Of a stretch of DNA of 64,000 nucleotides, positions 17,218 through 25,940 are shown one piece after another. The stretch is from a bacterium. Its GTDB lineage: Bacteria > Cyanobacteriota > Vampirovibrionia > Gastranaerophilales > Gastranaerophilaceae. Under the pieces are notes generated by a model. The model searched no databases. It had not been told where the DNA came from and was given only the letters and a program-made list of their open reading frames with translations. Within the stretch, counting starts at the first letter, position 1; each line of letters opens with the position of its first letter. The stretch is taken from NCBI GenBank assembly GCA_017536545.1, contig JAFXHF010000024.1, positions 1-64,000 on the forward strand. Direction: 5' to 3'. The translations under genes were made by a program, and so were the position numbers.

Positions 17218-18573
17218 CTACTCTTGGATTCCTTTACGTTTATAGAATTCTTCAATAAAACCTGTATTGAAGTTACCACTCATAAACACTTCGTCTTCAA
17301 CGATTTCTTGGTGGAACGGAATAGTTGTTTCAACACCTGTAACAACATATTCTTTCAACGCACGATACATTCTGCGACGAGCTTCGTTTCTATCACGCCC
17401 CCAGCAAATCAATTTACCAATCATTGAATCATAATGAGGTGGAATTTCATAGTCTTGGTATACGTGAGAATCAACTCGGATTCCAAAACCACCTGGAGCC
17501 AAGTAACCAGAGATTTTACCTGGATTTGGCATAAAGTTTTTCGCAGGATTTTCGGCATTGATACGACACTCGATAGCATGACCTTTCAATTTGATATCAT
17601 CTTGAGTGTAGCTTAATGGTTCACCTGAAGCCACCATAATTTGTTCACGAACCAAGTCAACATTAGCTACCATTTCAGTAACACAGTGTTCAACTTGAAT
17701 ACGTGTATTCATTTCCATAAAGTACCATCTACCATCATGATCAAGCAAGAATTCACAAGTACCAGCACCCTCGTAGTTAATAGCTTTAGCAGCTCTAACG
17801 GCAGCAGCACCCATTTGTTGTCTTGTTTCTTCATTGATAGCTGGAGATGGAGCTTCTTCTAACAATTTTTGGTGACGTCTTTGAATTGAGCAATCTCTTT
17901 CTCCTAAGTGAACAACGTTACCAAAACTATCACCAATAATTTGAACTTCGATATGACGAGGATTTTCTAGGAATTTTTCAGCATAAACATCTGGATTTCC
18001 AAAGAAGTTTTTAGCTTCAGCTTGGCATAATTCCATGTTAATTTTAACGTCTTCGTCATTACGGCAAACTCTCATACCTTTACCGCCACCGCCTGCAGTA
18101 GCTTTCAAGATAATTGGATAGCCAACACGGTTACCAAACTCTTGAACTTCTTCAACAGTTTTTACAATTCCAGTACCTGGAGTAACTGGAACATCATTTT
18201 CAATCATTGTGCGACGAGCAGTAGCTTTATCGCCCATTTTTCTCATAGCTTCAGATGATGGACCGATAAATTTAATCCCTTGTTGTTCGCAAATTTCTGC
18301 AAAATCAGCTCTTTCAGACATAAAACCATAACCAGGGTGAATAGCATCAGCACCTGATACCATTGCAGCTGACATAATTGCTGGAATGCTTAAGTAGCTG
18401 TCTGCACTTTTAGCTGGTCCAATACAATATGCTTCTGTTGCAAGTCTTACGTGCAAAGAATTAGCATCTGCTTGAGAATAGATTGCAACTGTTGGAATCC
18501 CTAATTCTCTACATGCTCTAATAATTCTTACGGCAATTTCGCCTCTATTTGCAATTAATACTTTTCTAAACAT
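17218..18573 (-). CDS. accC: Acetyl-CoA carboxylase, biotin carboxylase subunit
   Basis: 451 residues. Starts MFRKVLIANRGEIAVRIIRA; the ATP-grasp glycine loop KATAGGGGKGMR, FLENPRHIEVQ, GERDCSIQRRHQKL and EMNTRIQVEH are all intact, as is the C-terminal domain up to about residue 445. Carboxylates biotin on AccB using ATP and bicarbonate, the first step of fatty-acid synthesis. The ATG at 18573 is preferred to an upstream TTG. A strong hairpin lies between accB and accC, so the two may be expressed unequally. The carboxyltransferase genes (accA, accD) are not in the window. Confidence 0.96.
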   Translation of the reverse strand: MFRKVLIANRGEIAVRIIRACRELGIPTVAIYSQADANSLHVRLATEAYCIGPAKSADSYLSIPAIMSAAMVSGADAIHPGYGFMSERADFAEICEQQGIKFIGPSSEAMRKMGDKATARRTMIENDVPVTPGTGIVKTVEEVQEFGNRVGYPIILKATAGGGGKGMRVCRNDEDVKINMELCQAEAKNFFGNPDVYAEKFLENPRHIEVQIIGDSFGNVVHLGERDCSIQRRHQKLLEEAPSPAINEETRQQMGAAAVRAAKAINYEGAGTCEFLLDHDGRWYFMEMNTRIQVEHCVTEMVANVDLVREQIMVASGEPLSYTQDDIKLKGHAIECRINAENPAKNFMPNPGKISGYLAPGGFGIRVDSHVYQDYEIPPHYDSMIGKLICWGRDRNEARRRMYRALKEYVVTGVETTIPFHQEIVEDEVFMSGNFNTGFIEEFYKRKGIQE

Positions 18574-18592
18574 TTTCAAAATATCCCTTATT

Positions 18593-18626
18593 AAAAAAGA
18601 AGTGAACAGAGTACTCCGTTCACTTC
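18593..18626 (-). terminator. Terminator-like hairpin between accB and accC
   Basis: GAAGTGAAC pairs with GTTCACTTC (18599-18607 with 18618-18626), extended by GAG/CTC in the loop, and is followed on the minus strand by six T residues. It would reduce accC relative to accB. Confidence 0.8.
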
Positions 18627-18636
18627 AAATTTATAA

Positions 18637-19098
18637 TTATTCTACATACATTAGAACTTGACCGAATTCAACAGGTTGACCGTCTTCAACGCAAATTTCA
18701 ACAACCTTACCTGAAACTTCTGATTCGATTTCGTTCATCATTTTCATAGCTTCAACGATACATACAACATCACCAGAAGAAACTGTTGAACCAACAGAAA
18801 CAAATGGTTCAGAATCTGGAGATGGAGCTTTGTAGAAAGTTCCAACCATAGGTGATGTAATTGGTGTACCTTTTTTAGCAGGAGCAACGTCAGCTGCTGG
18901 AGCTGATGCAACAGGAGTCGCTGCGGCAACTGGAGCTGCAGCTTGAACAGGCGCTGCTACAACTTGAGGTGCTGAAGATACAACTACTTCTTTTCTCAAT
19001 GTAATAGCTTGTTCACCATCTTCTAAAGAGATTTCCGTTAAACCTGTTTCTGCTAAAACTTTTGCTAATTTTTCAATATAATCTGTTTCGAATTTCAT
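18637..19098 (-). CDS. accB: Biotin carboxyl carrier protein of acetyl-CoA carboxylase
   Basis: 153 residues, usual length. An N-terminal domain (1-45) is joined by an Ala/Pro/Val-rich mobile linker (about 45-75) to the biotinyl domain, with the biotinylation motif EAMKM (Lys119). SPMVGTFY marks the domain start. AAAGGA lies upstream of the ATG. Order efp-accB-accC is conserved in many bacteria. Confidence 0.96.
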   Translation of the reverse strand: MKFETDYIEKLAKVLAETGLTEISLEDGEQAITLRKEVVVSSAPQVVAAPVQAAAPVAAATPVASAPAADVAPAKKGTPITSPMVGTFYKAPSPDSEPFVSVGSTVSSGDVVCIVEAMKMMNEIESEVSGKVVEICVEDGQPVEFGQVLMYVE

Positions 19099-19144
19099 AA
19101 TTTTTTCCTTTATACTGCCGAATTAAAATAAACTCAAAATAGAA

Positions 19145-19702
19145 TTAGCATCTATCTAAGTATTCGTTAGTTCTAGTATCAACTCTAATCATATCACCAT
19201 TTGATACGAAGAAAGGAACTTGAACTACTGCACCAGTTTCTAATGTAGCTGGTTTTGTACCGCCTTGAGCAGTGTTTCCTTTTTCTGCTGGAGGAGTATC
19301 AACAACTTCTAATTCTACGTGAGCAGGAATATCAACACCGATAATTTTACCTTCGTGCATAAGAATCATGATGTTCATATTTTCTTTTAAGTATTTGATA
19401 CCGCTACCAATTTGAGCTTCTGCAACGTGTAATTGGTCATAGCTTTCGTTATCCATCATAACGTATTCTGCACCTTCTTTGTATAAGTATTGCATTTCAC
19501 GTCTGTCTAAAGTAGCTTTTGCAACTTTTTCACCAGCTCTGAAAGTTTTTTCTACAACTTGGCCTGTGATAACGTTTTTAAGTTTAGATCTTACAAACGC
19601 TGCACCTTTACCAGGTTTTACGTGTAAAAATTCTACAACTGACCATAAACCGTTGTCTAACTCAACTGTTAAACCTGTTTTAAAATCGTTTACTGAAATC
19701 AT
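19145..19702 (-). CDS. efp: Translation elongation factor P
   Basis: 185 residues when started at ATG 19702, which has AAAGGGG upstream; this is the exact family length, whereas a longer frame to 19774 covers the promoter. Starts [18 protein letters not shown]; the tip loop VKPGKGAAF contains Lys32, the residue that is modified in some lineages, and the C-terminal signature [16 protein letters not shown] is complete. EF-P rescues ribosomes stalled on polyproline. The loop is of the plain Lys type; no epmA/B or other modification gene is nearby. Confidence 0.97.
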   Translation of the reverse strand: MISVNDFKTGLTVELDNGLWSVVEFLHVKPGKGAAFVRSKLKNVITGQVVEKTFRAGEKVAKATLDRREMQYLYKEGAEYVMMDNESYDQLHVAEAQIGSGIKYLKENMNIMILMHEGKIIGVDIPAHVELEVVDTPPAEKGNTAQGGTKPATLETGAVVQVPFFVSNGDMIRVDTRTNEYLDRC

Positions 19703-19745
19703 ATTTTTCCCCTTTTTTAAAGTAATCTTCTTCTTTTGTGAACTC

Positions 19746-19774
19746 ATACTAACACAAAAATACATTTTTGGCAA
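19746..19774 (-). promoter_or_regulatory. Promoter of efp-accB-accC
   Basis: TTGCCA (19769-19774), 17 nt, TAGTAT (19746-19751) with a TGT extension, minus strand; about 37 nt of leader to the efp ATG. Confidence 0.5.
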
Positions 19775-19821
19775 AATTTAGGGTTTCGTTGTTTACAATT
19801 AGGCTCAAAATATTATATTTG

Positions 19822-19836
19822 TGGTAACATAAAAGT
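19822..19836 (+). promoter_or_regulatory. Extended -10 box of purB, predicting a leaderless mRNA
   Basis: TGG-TAACAT (TAACAT at 19825-19830), then 6 nt to the ATG at 19837. No Shine-Dalgarno. The expected start site is the first base of the codon. Confidence 0.5.
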
Positions 19837-21126
19837 ATGATAGAAAGATATTCAAGAAAAGAAATGGCAAAAATTTGGGAGTTAAATTCCAAATTTGATT
19901 ATTACTTACAAGTAGAACTTGCAGTATGTGACGCTTACGCAAAATTAGGTACTATTCCAGAGGAAGCTGCAAAAGAAATTCGTGAAAAGGCAACTTTTTC
20001 GGTTGAAAGAATTGACGAAATTGAACGAGAAGTTAGACACGACGTTATTGCGTTTTTAACTTGCGTTAACGAAAGTTTAGGCGATTTGGGTCGTTATGTT
20101 CACGTCGGATTAACAAGTTCTGATGTAATTGATACAGCTTTTGCATTGCAAATCCAAGACAGTGGGAAACTTATTCTTGAAGATTTAGAAAAAACTATTG
20201 CAACACTTAAAAATCTTGCAAATGAACACAGAACAACAATTTGTATTGGACGTTCTCATGGAATCCACGCTGAAATTATGACATTTGGAGCAAAACTTTG
20301 CTCTTGGATTGATATTTTAGAACGTCAAAAAGATAATTTTACACACGCTCTAGAGCAAATTAGAGTTGGTCAAATCTCTGGTCCAGTTGGAACTTATAGC
20401 AACATTTCAACTGAGGTTGAAAAAATTACTTGTCAAAACTTAGGACTAAAACCTGCTAGAATTTCAACACAAGTAATCGCAAGAGATTATCACGCATACT
20501 TTATGCAATCATTATCTCTAATTGCAAGCGTAATCGAACAATTTGCAACAGAAATCAGACACTTGCAAAGAACAGAAGTTATCGAACTTGAAGAAGGTTT
20601 TGGCAAAGGTCAAAAAGGCTCTTCTGCTATGCCACACAAGAAAAACCCAGTATTGAGCGAAAACTTATGCGGTTTAGCTCGTGTAGTTAGAGCAAATTCA
20701 ATCGTTGCATTAGAAAACATTCCACTTTGGCACGAAAGAGATATTTCTCATTCATCAGCTGAACGCATAATTTTCCCAGATAGCTTAACTTTGGTTGATT
20801 TTATGCTAAACAGATTTAACGGATTGATGGAAAATATCGTTGTTCACAAAGACAATATGCTTAAAAATACTGACAAATTCGGAGGAATAGTATTTTCTCA
20901 AAAAGTTTTATTATCACTTGTTGCTAAAGGTCTAACAAGAGAAGATGCTTATGTAATTGTTCAAAGAAACGCTCTTGATGCGTTCCAAAACCACGGTGAT
21001 TTCAAGGCTAATTTATTAAAGGATAATGAAGTTTTAAATCTTCTAACACCAGATGAAATCGAACAAATTTTTGATAAACAAGCTTTTTTAAATAATATTG
21101 ATGAGATTTATTCAAGGATATTATAA
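19837..21126 (+). CDS. purB: Adenylosuccinate lyase
   Basis: 429 residues. Starts MIERYSRKEMAKIW, then RHDVIAF, HVGLTSSDV, GRSHGIHAEI with the catalytic His, and the superfamily signature GSSAMPHKKNP with the catalytic Ser. It cleaves SAICAR and adenylosuccinate in purine synthesis. This is the shorter bacillar/cyanobacterial-type PurB. Monocistronic and divergent from efp. No purine-regulator site was recognised. Confidence 0.96.
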   Translation: MIERYSRKEMAKIWELNSKFDYYLQVELAVCDAYAKLGTIPEEAAKEIREKATFSVERIDEIEREVRHDVIAFLTCVNESLGDLGRYVHVGLTSSDVIDTAFALQIQDSGKLILEDLEKTIATLKNLANEHRTTICIGRSHGIHAEIMTFGAKLCSWIDILERQKDNFTHALEQIRVGQISGPVGTYSNISTEVEKITCQNLGLKPARISTQVIARDYHAYFMQSLSLIASVIEQFATEIRHLQRTEVIELEEGFGKGQKGSSAMPHKKNPVLSENLCGLARVVRANSIVALENIPLWHERDISHSSAERIIFPDSLTLVDFMLNRFNGLMENIVVHKDNMLKNTDKFGGIVFSQKVLLSLVAKGLTREDAYVIVQRNALDAFQNHGDFKANLLKDNEVLNLLTPDEIEQIFDKQAFLNNIDEIYSRIL

Positions 21127-21134
21127 TTTAAACC

Positions 21135-22226
21135 CTAATCTGCGATAAATTCAGCTAGAACGACATTGCTAACAAGAATTCCTTGCTCTGTTAGAGCATA
21201 CCCTTGTGGAGTTTTCACAATTAAATTTAGGCCTTCATATTTTTTCAAAACTTCGTTATATTTTTCTTCAAAATCAATATTGTATTTTGCATTGATTTGG
21301 GCAACATTTACCCCTTGCATTTTGCGGAATCCTAAAAATATTTCTTCTTCTAATTGTTCTTGCGGAAGTACAAGATGAGAGTCTTTGTGAGTCAAAGGAT
21401 CGTTTAGATATTCTTCAATAGTTTCAACATTTCCATAGCGAACACCATTTACATACCCGTGAGCACCAACCCCAAAACCATAATATTCATCATTATTCCA
21501 GTAAGTTAAATTGTGGCGAGAATTGAAGCCTTTTTTAGAGAAATTACTCACCTCATAATGCTCAAACTTCAAATCTTTCATTGTTTGAATTGCGCCTAAA
21601 TACATATCAGCTTGCTCATCATCATCTGGCAAGTTATCAGGCATATTGTCATAAAAATAACAACCCTCTTCGATTTTTAACCCATATAATGAGATGTGCT
21701 GAACACCCAATCCAACTGCCATTTTTAAATCTTTTAAAAAGCTCTCAATAGTCTGATTTGGCAAACCATAAATAAAATCCAAACTAATATTATCAAACCC
21801 AACATCTTGAGCTACTTTCACTGCATCAATAACTTGGCCCGCGTTATGACGTCGATTTATTTGCTTTAAAAGAACATCATCAAATGTCTGACATCCCAAA
21901 CTTATACGATTTATCCCTAAGTCGTATAACGCCCTTAAGTAGCCATAATTTACCCCCTCAGGGTTTAATTCTGTTGTGATTTCGGTATTAGAATTGGTTT
22001 TTAATTTTCTCAAAACCTGTGCAAAATCTGTATATTCTAAGACAGACGGAGTTCCACCACCAAAATAAAGTGTATTTAAAACTTCACCTTGGTAATTAAA
22101 CTCAATTTCTTTCAAAAGTGCTTTTATATAGTCTTTTTTCAAATCTAATTTGTTAAAAGACACAAAAGAACAATAATGACATTTTGACTTGCAAAATGGA
22201 ATATGAATATACGCACTTTTTACCAT
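21135..22226 (-). CDS. hemW: Heme chaperone HemW (radical SAM, coproporphyrinogen oxidase-like)
   Basis: 363 residues starting MVKSAYIHIPFCKSKCHYC with the radical-SAM cysteines CxxxCxxC, then YFGGGTPS. The HemW-specific HNLTYWNN and GFGVGAHGY are present. HemW binds heme and delivers it to acceptor proteins; older annotations call it an oxygen-independent coproporphyrinogen oxidase. The ATG at 22226 has no Shine-Dalgarno, but TATAAT lies 6 nt upstream. A longer reading frame to 22286 would translate the palindrome described at 22263 and is rejected. Confidence 0.9.
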   Translation of the reverse strand: MVKSAYIHIPFCKSKCHYCSFVSFNKLDLKKDYIKALLKEIEFNYQGEVLNTLYFGGGTPSVLEYTDFAQVLRKLKTNSNTEITTELNPEGVNYGYLRALYDLGINRISLGCQTFDDVLLKQINRRHNAGQVIDAVKVAQDVGFDNISLDFIYGLPNQTIESFLKDLKMAVGLGVQHISLYGLKIEEGCYFYDNMPDNLPDDDEQADMYLGAIQTMKDLKFEHYEVSNFSKKGFNSRHNLTYWNNDEYYGFGVGAHGYVNGVRYGNVETIEEYLNDPLTHKDSHLVLPQEQLEEEIFLGFRKMQGVNVAQINAKYNIDFEEKYNEVLKKYEGLNLIVKTPQGYALTEQGILVSNVVLAEFIAD

Positions 22227-22241
22227 AGGAAAATTATACAA
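22227..22241 (-). promoter_or_regulatory. -10 box of hemW, predicting a leaderless mRNA
   Basis: Consensus TATAAT (22233-22238, minus strand) exactly 6 nt before the start codon. No Shine-Dalgarno and no good -35. Confidence 0.55.
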
Positions 22242-22262
22242 TAAAATTAGCAAAATATGTAG

Positions 22263-22279
22263 GTCAGGCAATGCCTGAC
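22263..22279. repeat. Palindrome centred between the hemW and mutS2 promoters
   Basis: GTCAGGC-AAT-GCCTGAC, a perfect 7-bp inverted repeat and GC-richer than its surroundings. It lies 24 nt from the hemW -10 box and 24 nt from the mutS2 -10 box. It could be an operator or a dispersed palindromic repeat. Confidence 0.6.
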
Positions 22280-22300
22280 ACAACATTATAAATATTTTTG

Positions 22301-22315
22301 TGATAACATCAAATT
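22301..22315 (+). promoter_or_regulatory. Extended -10 box of mutS2, predicting a leaderless mRNA
   Basis: TGA-TAACAT (TAACAT at 22304-22309) followed by 6 nt and the ATG. It nearly repeats the purB arrangement (TGG-TAACAT, 6 nt, ATG). Confidence 0.5.
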
Positions 22316-24685
22316 ATGGATATCACATCAAAAAGTAACGTTACACTAGAATTCGATAAGGTAAAAGAAGAACTTTCTAAATTTGCCAAGTTTGAGCAAA
22401 GTAAAACTCTTTGTTTGCGAGCTTTGCCGTATGATACTGCTAAAAAAATTCAACAACAAATCAGGCTTACATATGAGGCAAAAAGAATTCTAGACCACGC
22501 AAAAGATACTCCAACAGAGTTCATCGCAGACGTTTCAAAAATTAGAAACAATTCTGCTGTGTCATACCTAATGGAAGAAGAATTGGTGGATATCGCAAAA
22601 ACTATGAAGTCTTCTCGTCTTTTAAAACGCTTTATCCTAGACAATTCTGATGAGGATTACCTACTAAAAAATCTAGCAGAACGTCTTGTTACTGATAAAG
22701 AACTTGAAGACAAAATCTTTGAAACATTTGATGAAAGTTTAAAAATTCGCCAAAACGCAACACCCGAATTGAAAGGTTTATACGCATCTTTACGAGATAC
22801 AGAGCAAAATATTCGTGATCAGATTTCATCATTATTAAACAATTCAAGTTTTACAAAATACTTGCAAGATAATATTTACACTCAACGTGATGACAGAATT
22901 GTTTTCCAAGTAATGGCATCGAACAAAACAAAAGTCCCAGGGATTATCCACGATGTATCATCTTCGGCCAAGACTTTCTACATCGAACCTGCTCAACTTG
23001 TGCCATTAAACAACAAAATCAGAGAAGTTAAATCAAAAATCCACGCTGAATGTATAAGAATTTTAGTAGGTTTAACTAACCTTGTAAAAGAACATATGCA
23101 AGAACTTGTTGAATGCGAAAAAGTAATGGCAGAAATCGATTTCCATTTTGCAAAAGCAAGATATGCCGTAAAAATTCACGCAACAGAACCAGAATTAACA
23201 GATGATAAAACTATCTATTTTGAAAATATGAAACACCCTCTTTTAATGCTTGTTATAGAAGATGTTGTTTCAAATAACTTTGAGATCGGGAAAGATTATA
23301 AATCAGTAATCATTACAGGTTCAAATACAGGTGGAAAAACAGTAACCCTAAAAACTATCGGTTTGTTTATACTTATGGCAAAAGCTGGGATGTTTTTACC
23401 TTGTACTCACGCAAAAGTTTACCCATTCAAAAATGTATTTGCAGATATTGGAGATTCGCAAAGCATTTTGCAAAGTTTGTCAACATTCTCATCCCACATG
23501 ACAAACATCATCGAAATCCTAAAACAAAGTAGCGAAGAAAGTTTTGTTTTATTAGATGAAATTTGTGCAGGAACCGACCCTGTTGAAGGTGCAGTTTTAG
23601 CTCAAGGGATTTTAGAAAAATTAGCACAAAAGCAAGTTACAAGTGTTATCACAACTCACTATGGGGAATTGAAAGCGTTAGAATATACAAACAATTTCTT
23701 CAAAAACGCATCAGTTGAATTTAACACAGAAACTCTAAAACCAACCTACAAACTTTTAATCGGTATCCCTGGTTTGAGTAATGCAATTTCTATTGCATCA
23801 AACTTAGGACTTGATAAAGACATTGTAGAAAAGGTTAAAACAACCCTTGTAACCCAAAAGGACCCAACAGTTGCAGTTGTTGAAAAATTACAAGAAACTC
23901 ACCAAGAGTTATCTAAAAACCTTGAACAAGCACAAGAAATCAAAGAAGAATCACTAGAAATCAAAAAAGAATACGAAGAAAACTTAAACCAAGTTAAAAA
24001 AGATAAAAAGAAAACAATTAAAAATATCAAAAATAAATTTGATATGGAAATGCTTGAAGCTCGTGGCGAAATCAAACAAATTCTAGATGAACTTCGCAAA
24101 GAAAAATCCGAAAAAATTGCACGTCGTGCGTACGCTCGCCTTGCAAAACTTGAGGATGACTTTAGAGATGAACTTGATAAAGTTACAGATAAAAACAAAT
24201 ACCTAGAAATCGATTGGAATAAAGTAAGAATTGGTGATACTGTTATGATTAAAGAACTTCACCAAAAAGTTACAATCCTTTCACTTCCTGATAAAAATAA
24301 ACGTCTGTTTGTTGATATGGGTGCTATGAAAATGAAAGTTAAAAAGGATGAGCTTGCAGTTCTTGATGAAAATTACAAAGAACCTAACAAAGTTAAAATC
24401 CCAGGAACTTCATTTAATAAATTTGAACTTAAACGCTATGAAATGTCACAAACTTTAGACCTTAGAGGTTACAGAGTAGAAGAAGCATTAGATGAAGTTG
24501 AAGCATATTTAGATAAAGCAAGTTTAGCAAACCTTACACCAGTTTATATTATTCACGGACACGGAACAGGCGCATTAAAACAATCCGTTCGTGATTTCTT
24601 ATCAACATCCCCTTACGTTGCAAAATTCCGACCAGGAGAAGACACCGAAGGCGGAGATGGTGTTAGTGTAGTTGATATCAATTAA
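22316..24685 (+). CDS. mutS2: Endonuclease MutS2
   Basis: 789 residues, full length. After the MutS core and clamp regions comes the ABC-type ATPase with Walker A ITGSNTGGKT (about 335-344), Walker B VLLDEICAGTDP and the ITTHYGELK switch. A long charged coiled coil (about 520-620) is followed by a C-terminal Smr nuclease domain (about 710-789) with LDLRGYRVEEAL and IIHGHGTGALK. MutS2 acts in suppression of recombination or in splitting collided ribosomes, not in mismatch repair. Divergent from hemW. Confidence 0.95.
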   Translation: MDITSKSNVTLEFDKVKEELSKFAKFEQSKTLCLRALPYDTAKKIQQQIRLTYEAKRILDHAKDTPTEFIADVSKIRNNSAVSYLMEEELVDIAKTMKSSRLLKRFILDNSDEDYLLKNLAERLVTDKELEDKIFETFDESLKIRQNATPELKGLYASLRDTEQNIRDQISSLLNNSSFTKYLQDNIYTQRDDRIVFQVMASNKTKVPGIIHDVSSSAKTFYIEPAQLVPLNNKIREVKSKIHAECIRILVGLTNLVKEHMQELVECEKVMAEIDFHFAKARYAVKIHATEPELTDDKTIYFENMKHPLLMLVIEDVVSNNFEIGKDYKSVIITGSNTGGKTVTLKTIGLFILMAKAGMFLPCTHAKVYPFKNVFADIGDSQSILQSLSTFSSHMTNIIEILKQSSEESFVLLDEICAGTDPVEGAVLAQGILEKLAQKQVTSVITTHYGELKALEYTNNFFKNASVEFNTETLKPTYKLLIGIPGLSNAISIASNLGLDKDIVEKVKTTLVTQKDPTVAVVEKLQETHQELSKNLEQAQEIKEESLEIKKEYEENLNQVKKDKKKTIKNIKNKFDMEMLEARGEIKQILDELRKEKSEKIARRAYARLAKLEDDFRDELDKVTDKNKYLEIDWNKVRIGDTVMIKELHQKVTILSLPDKNKRLFVDMGAMKMKVKKDELAVLDENYKEPNKVKIPGTSFNKFELKRYEMSQTLDLRGYRVEEALDEVEAYLDKASLANLTPVYIIHGHGTGALKQSVRDFLSTSPYVAKFRPGEDTEGGDGVSVVDIN

Positions 24686-24729
24686 AAATATGCTATTATA
24701 CATAATATAAATAAGAATAGGAGTGAGCT

Positions 24730-25893
24730 ATGAACATAAGTGAATTAAGAGAGAGTAATGAACTTGTGAACCTTTTCTGTACATTAGCAGAAATTCCATC
24801 ACCTTCATTACAAGAAGAAAAAGTTATTGAATGGATTTGTAATTACTGTAAAGAAAACAATTTGCAATGTGAAACAGACGATTACAAAAACGTTTATATA
24901 AAAATTCCTGCAACAGATGCAACAAAAGAATCTGTATTGTTATCTGCACATATGGACGTAATCGGAGATGATTCACCAATTATTGCAGAACTAGACGGAG
25001 ATTTAATCAAGGCGAATAATAGAACCCTAGGAGCTGACGACAAAGCTGGCGTTGCAAACGCTCTATACTTTGCGAAAGAATTAAACAAAAAAACAGACCT
25101 TGCTCACGGTGGATTAGAAATTCTATTCACTCGTGATGAAGAAAGCGGAATGACTGGTATTAAGCACGCAGACTTTAATAGAATTAATTCAAAATACGTT
25201 TTAGTTCTTGATAGCGATTCTTTGGGTCAATGTTTAGTTGCTGGTGCAAGTTATGTAATGGTAGATTTAAAAGTTAACGCTCCAAAAGGCGGACACTCTG
25301 GTAATGATATTGGAGATAAAACAAGAGAAAATGCAGCAAAACTTATTGCAGATATTATTTCTGATATGCCACAAGGAGTATTCTATAGCGAAAATGGTCA
25401 GGTGATGACGTCTTGCAATTTAGGTGGAATTTGTGCAGGTAACGTTGAAGTAACAAACGTTATTAACACAGATGCACATGCAACATATTCAATCAGAAGT
25501 TCAAGAAAAGACAAAGAAAATGAACTTATCCAAACAATGCAAGAAGTTGTTGACGCATTCAATAAAGAATATGAAGGAATTGCAACTGCGACAATCACAT
25601 TCACCGAAAAAATGCCAATGTTTGAAAAAAACGAAGATGAATACTTACCAATACTTTTTGAAGCAGTAGCTAGAAAAGTTGGATTAGAACCAGAAATTTC
25701 AACATTCCATGCTGGTGCAGAAACTCACATTTACGCAAACAAAACAAATGCAAAAGGTGAAAAATTCTCACCATATCTTTTAGGACTTGCTACAGTTTGC
25801 AATATGCACTCTGCTAGAGAATATGTAGATTACAAATCAATGATAAAAGGTCAAGAACTTCTACAAGCATTATTTGAAGCATACAATAAATAA
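24730..25893 (+). CDS. M20-family metallopeptidase, peptidase T-like
   Basis: 387 residues. Metal-binding landmarks of the M20 fold are present: LLSAHMDVIGDD (first His and Asp), LGADDKAGVA (bridging Asp), RDEESGMTG (catalytic and ligand Glu), LDSDSLG, and HAGAETHIY near the C-terminus. Residues about 175-290 form the dimerisation domain. The PepT-like group cleaves N-terminal residues from short peptides. AGGAG upstream of the ATG, 44 nt after mutS2, with a TATAAT-type box in the gap. The exact peptide specificity is not known. Confidence 0.88.
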   Translation: MNISELRESNELVNLFCTLAEIPSPSLQEEKVIEWICNYCKENNLQCETDDYKNVYIKIPATDATKESVLLSAHMDVIGDDSPIIAELDGDLIKANNRTLGADDKAGVANALYFAKELNKKTDLAHGGLEILFTRDEESGMTGIKHADFNRINSKYVLVLDSDSLGQCLVAGASYVMVDLKVNAPKGGHSGNDIGDKTRENAAKLIADIISDMPQGVFYSENGQVMTSCNLGGICAGNVEVTNVINTDAHATYSIRSSRKDKENELIQTMQEVVDAFNKEYEGIATATITFTEKMPMFEKNEDEYLPILFEAVARKVGLEPEISTFHAGAETHIYANKTNAKGEKFSPYLLGLATVCNMHSAREYVDYKSMIKGQELLQALFEAYNK

Positions 25894-25907
25894 TTAACTT
25901 CCAATAT

Positions 25908-25940
25908 AAAAAAAGACCTTGTTCTTCAAGGTCTTTTTTA
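25908..25940. terminator. Bidirectional terminator between the M20 peptidase and GH77 genes
   Basis: A 13-bp stem (AAAAAAGACCTTG with its complement) and a 5-base loop. The stop codon of the minus-strand GH77 gene (25938-25940) is part of the stem. Confidence 0.9.

Noticed and set aside
22227-22286. N-terminal extension of hemW (MLCQALPDLHI...)
   Set aside because: It translates the intergenic palindrome; the radical-SAM start MVKSAYIHIPFC at 22226 is the conserved one.
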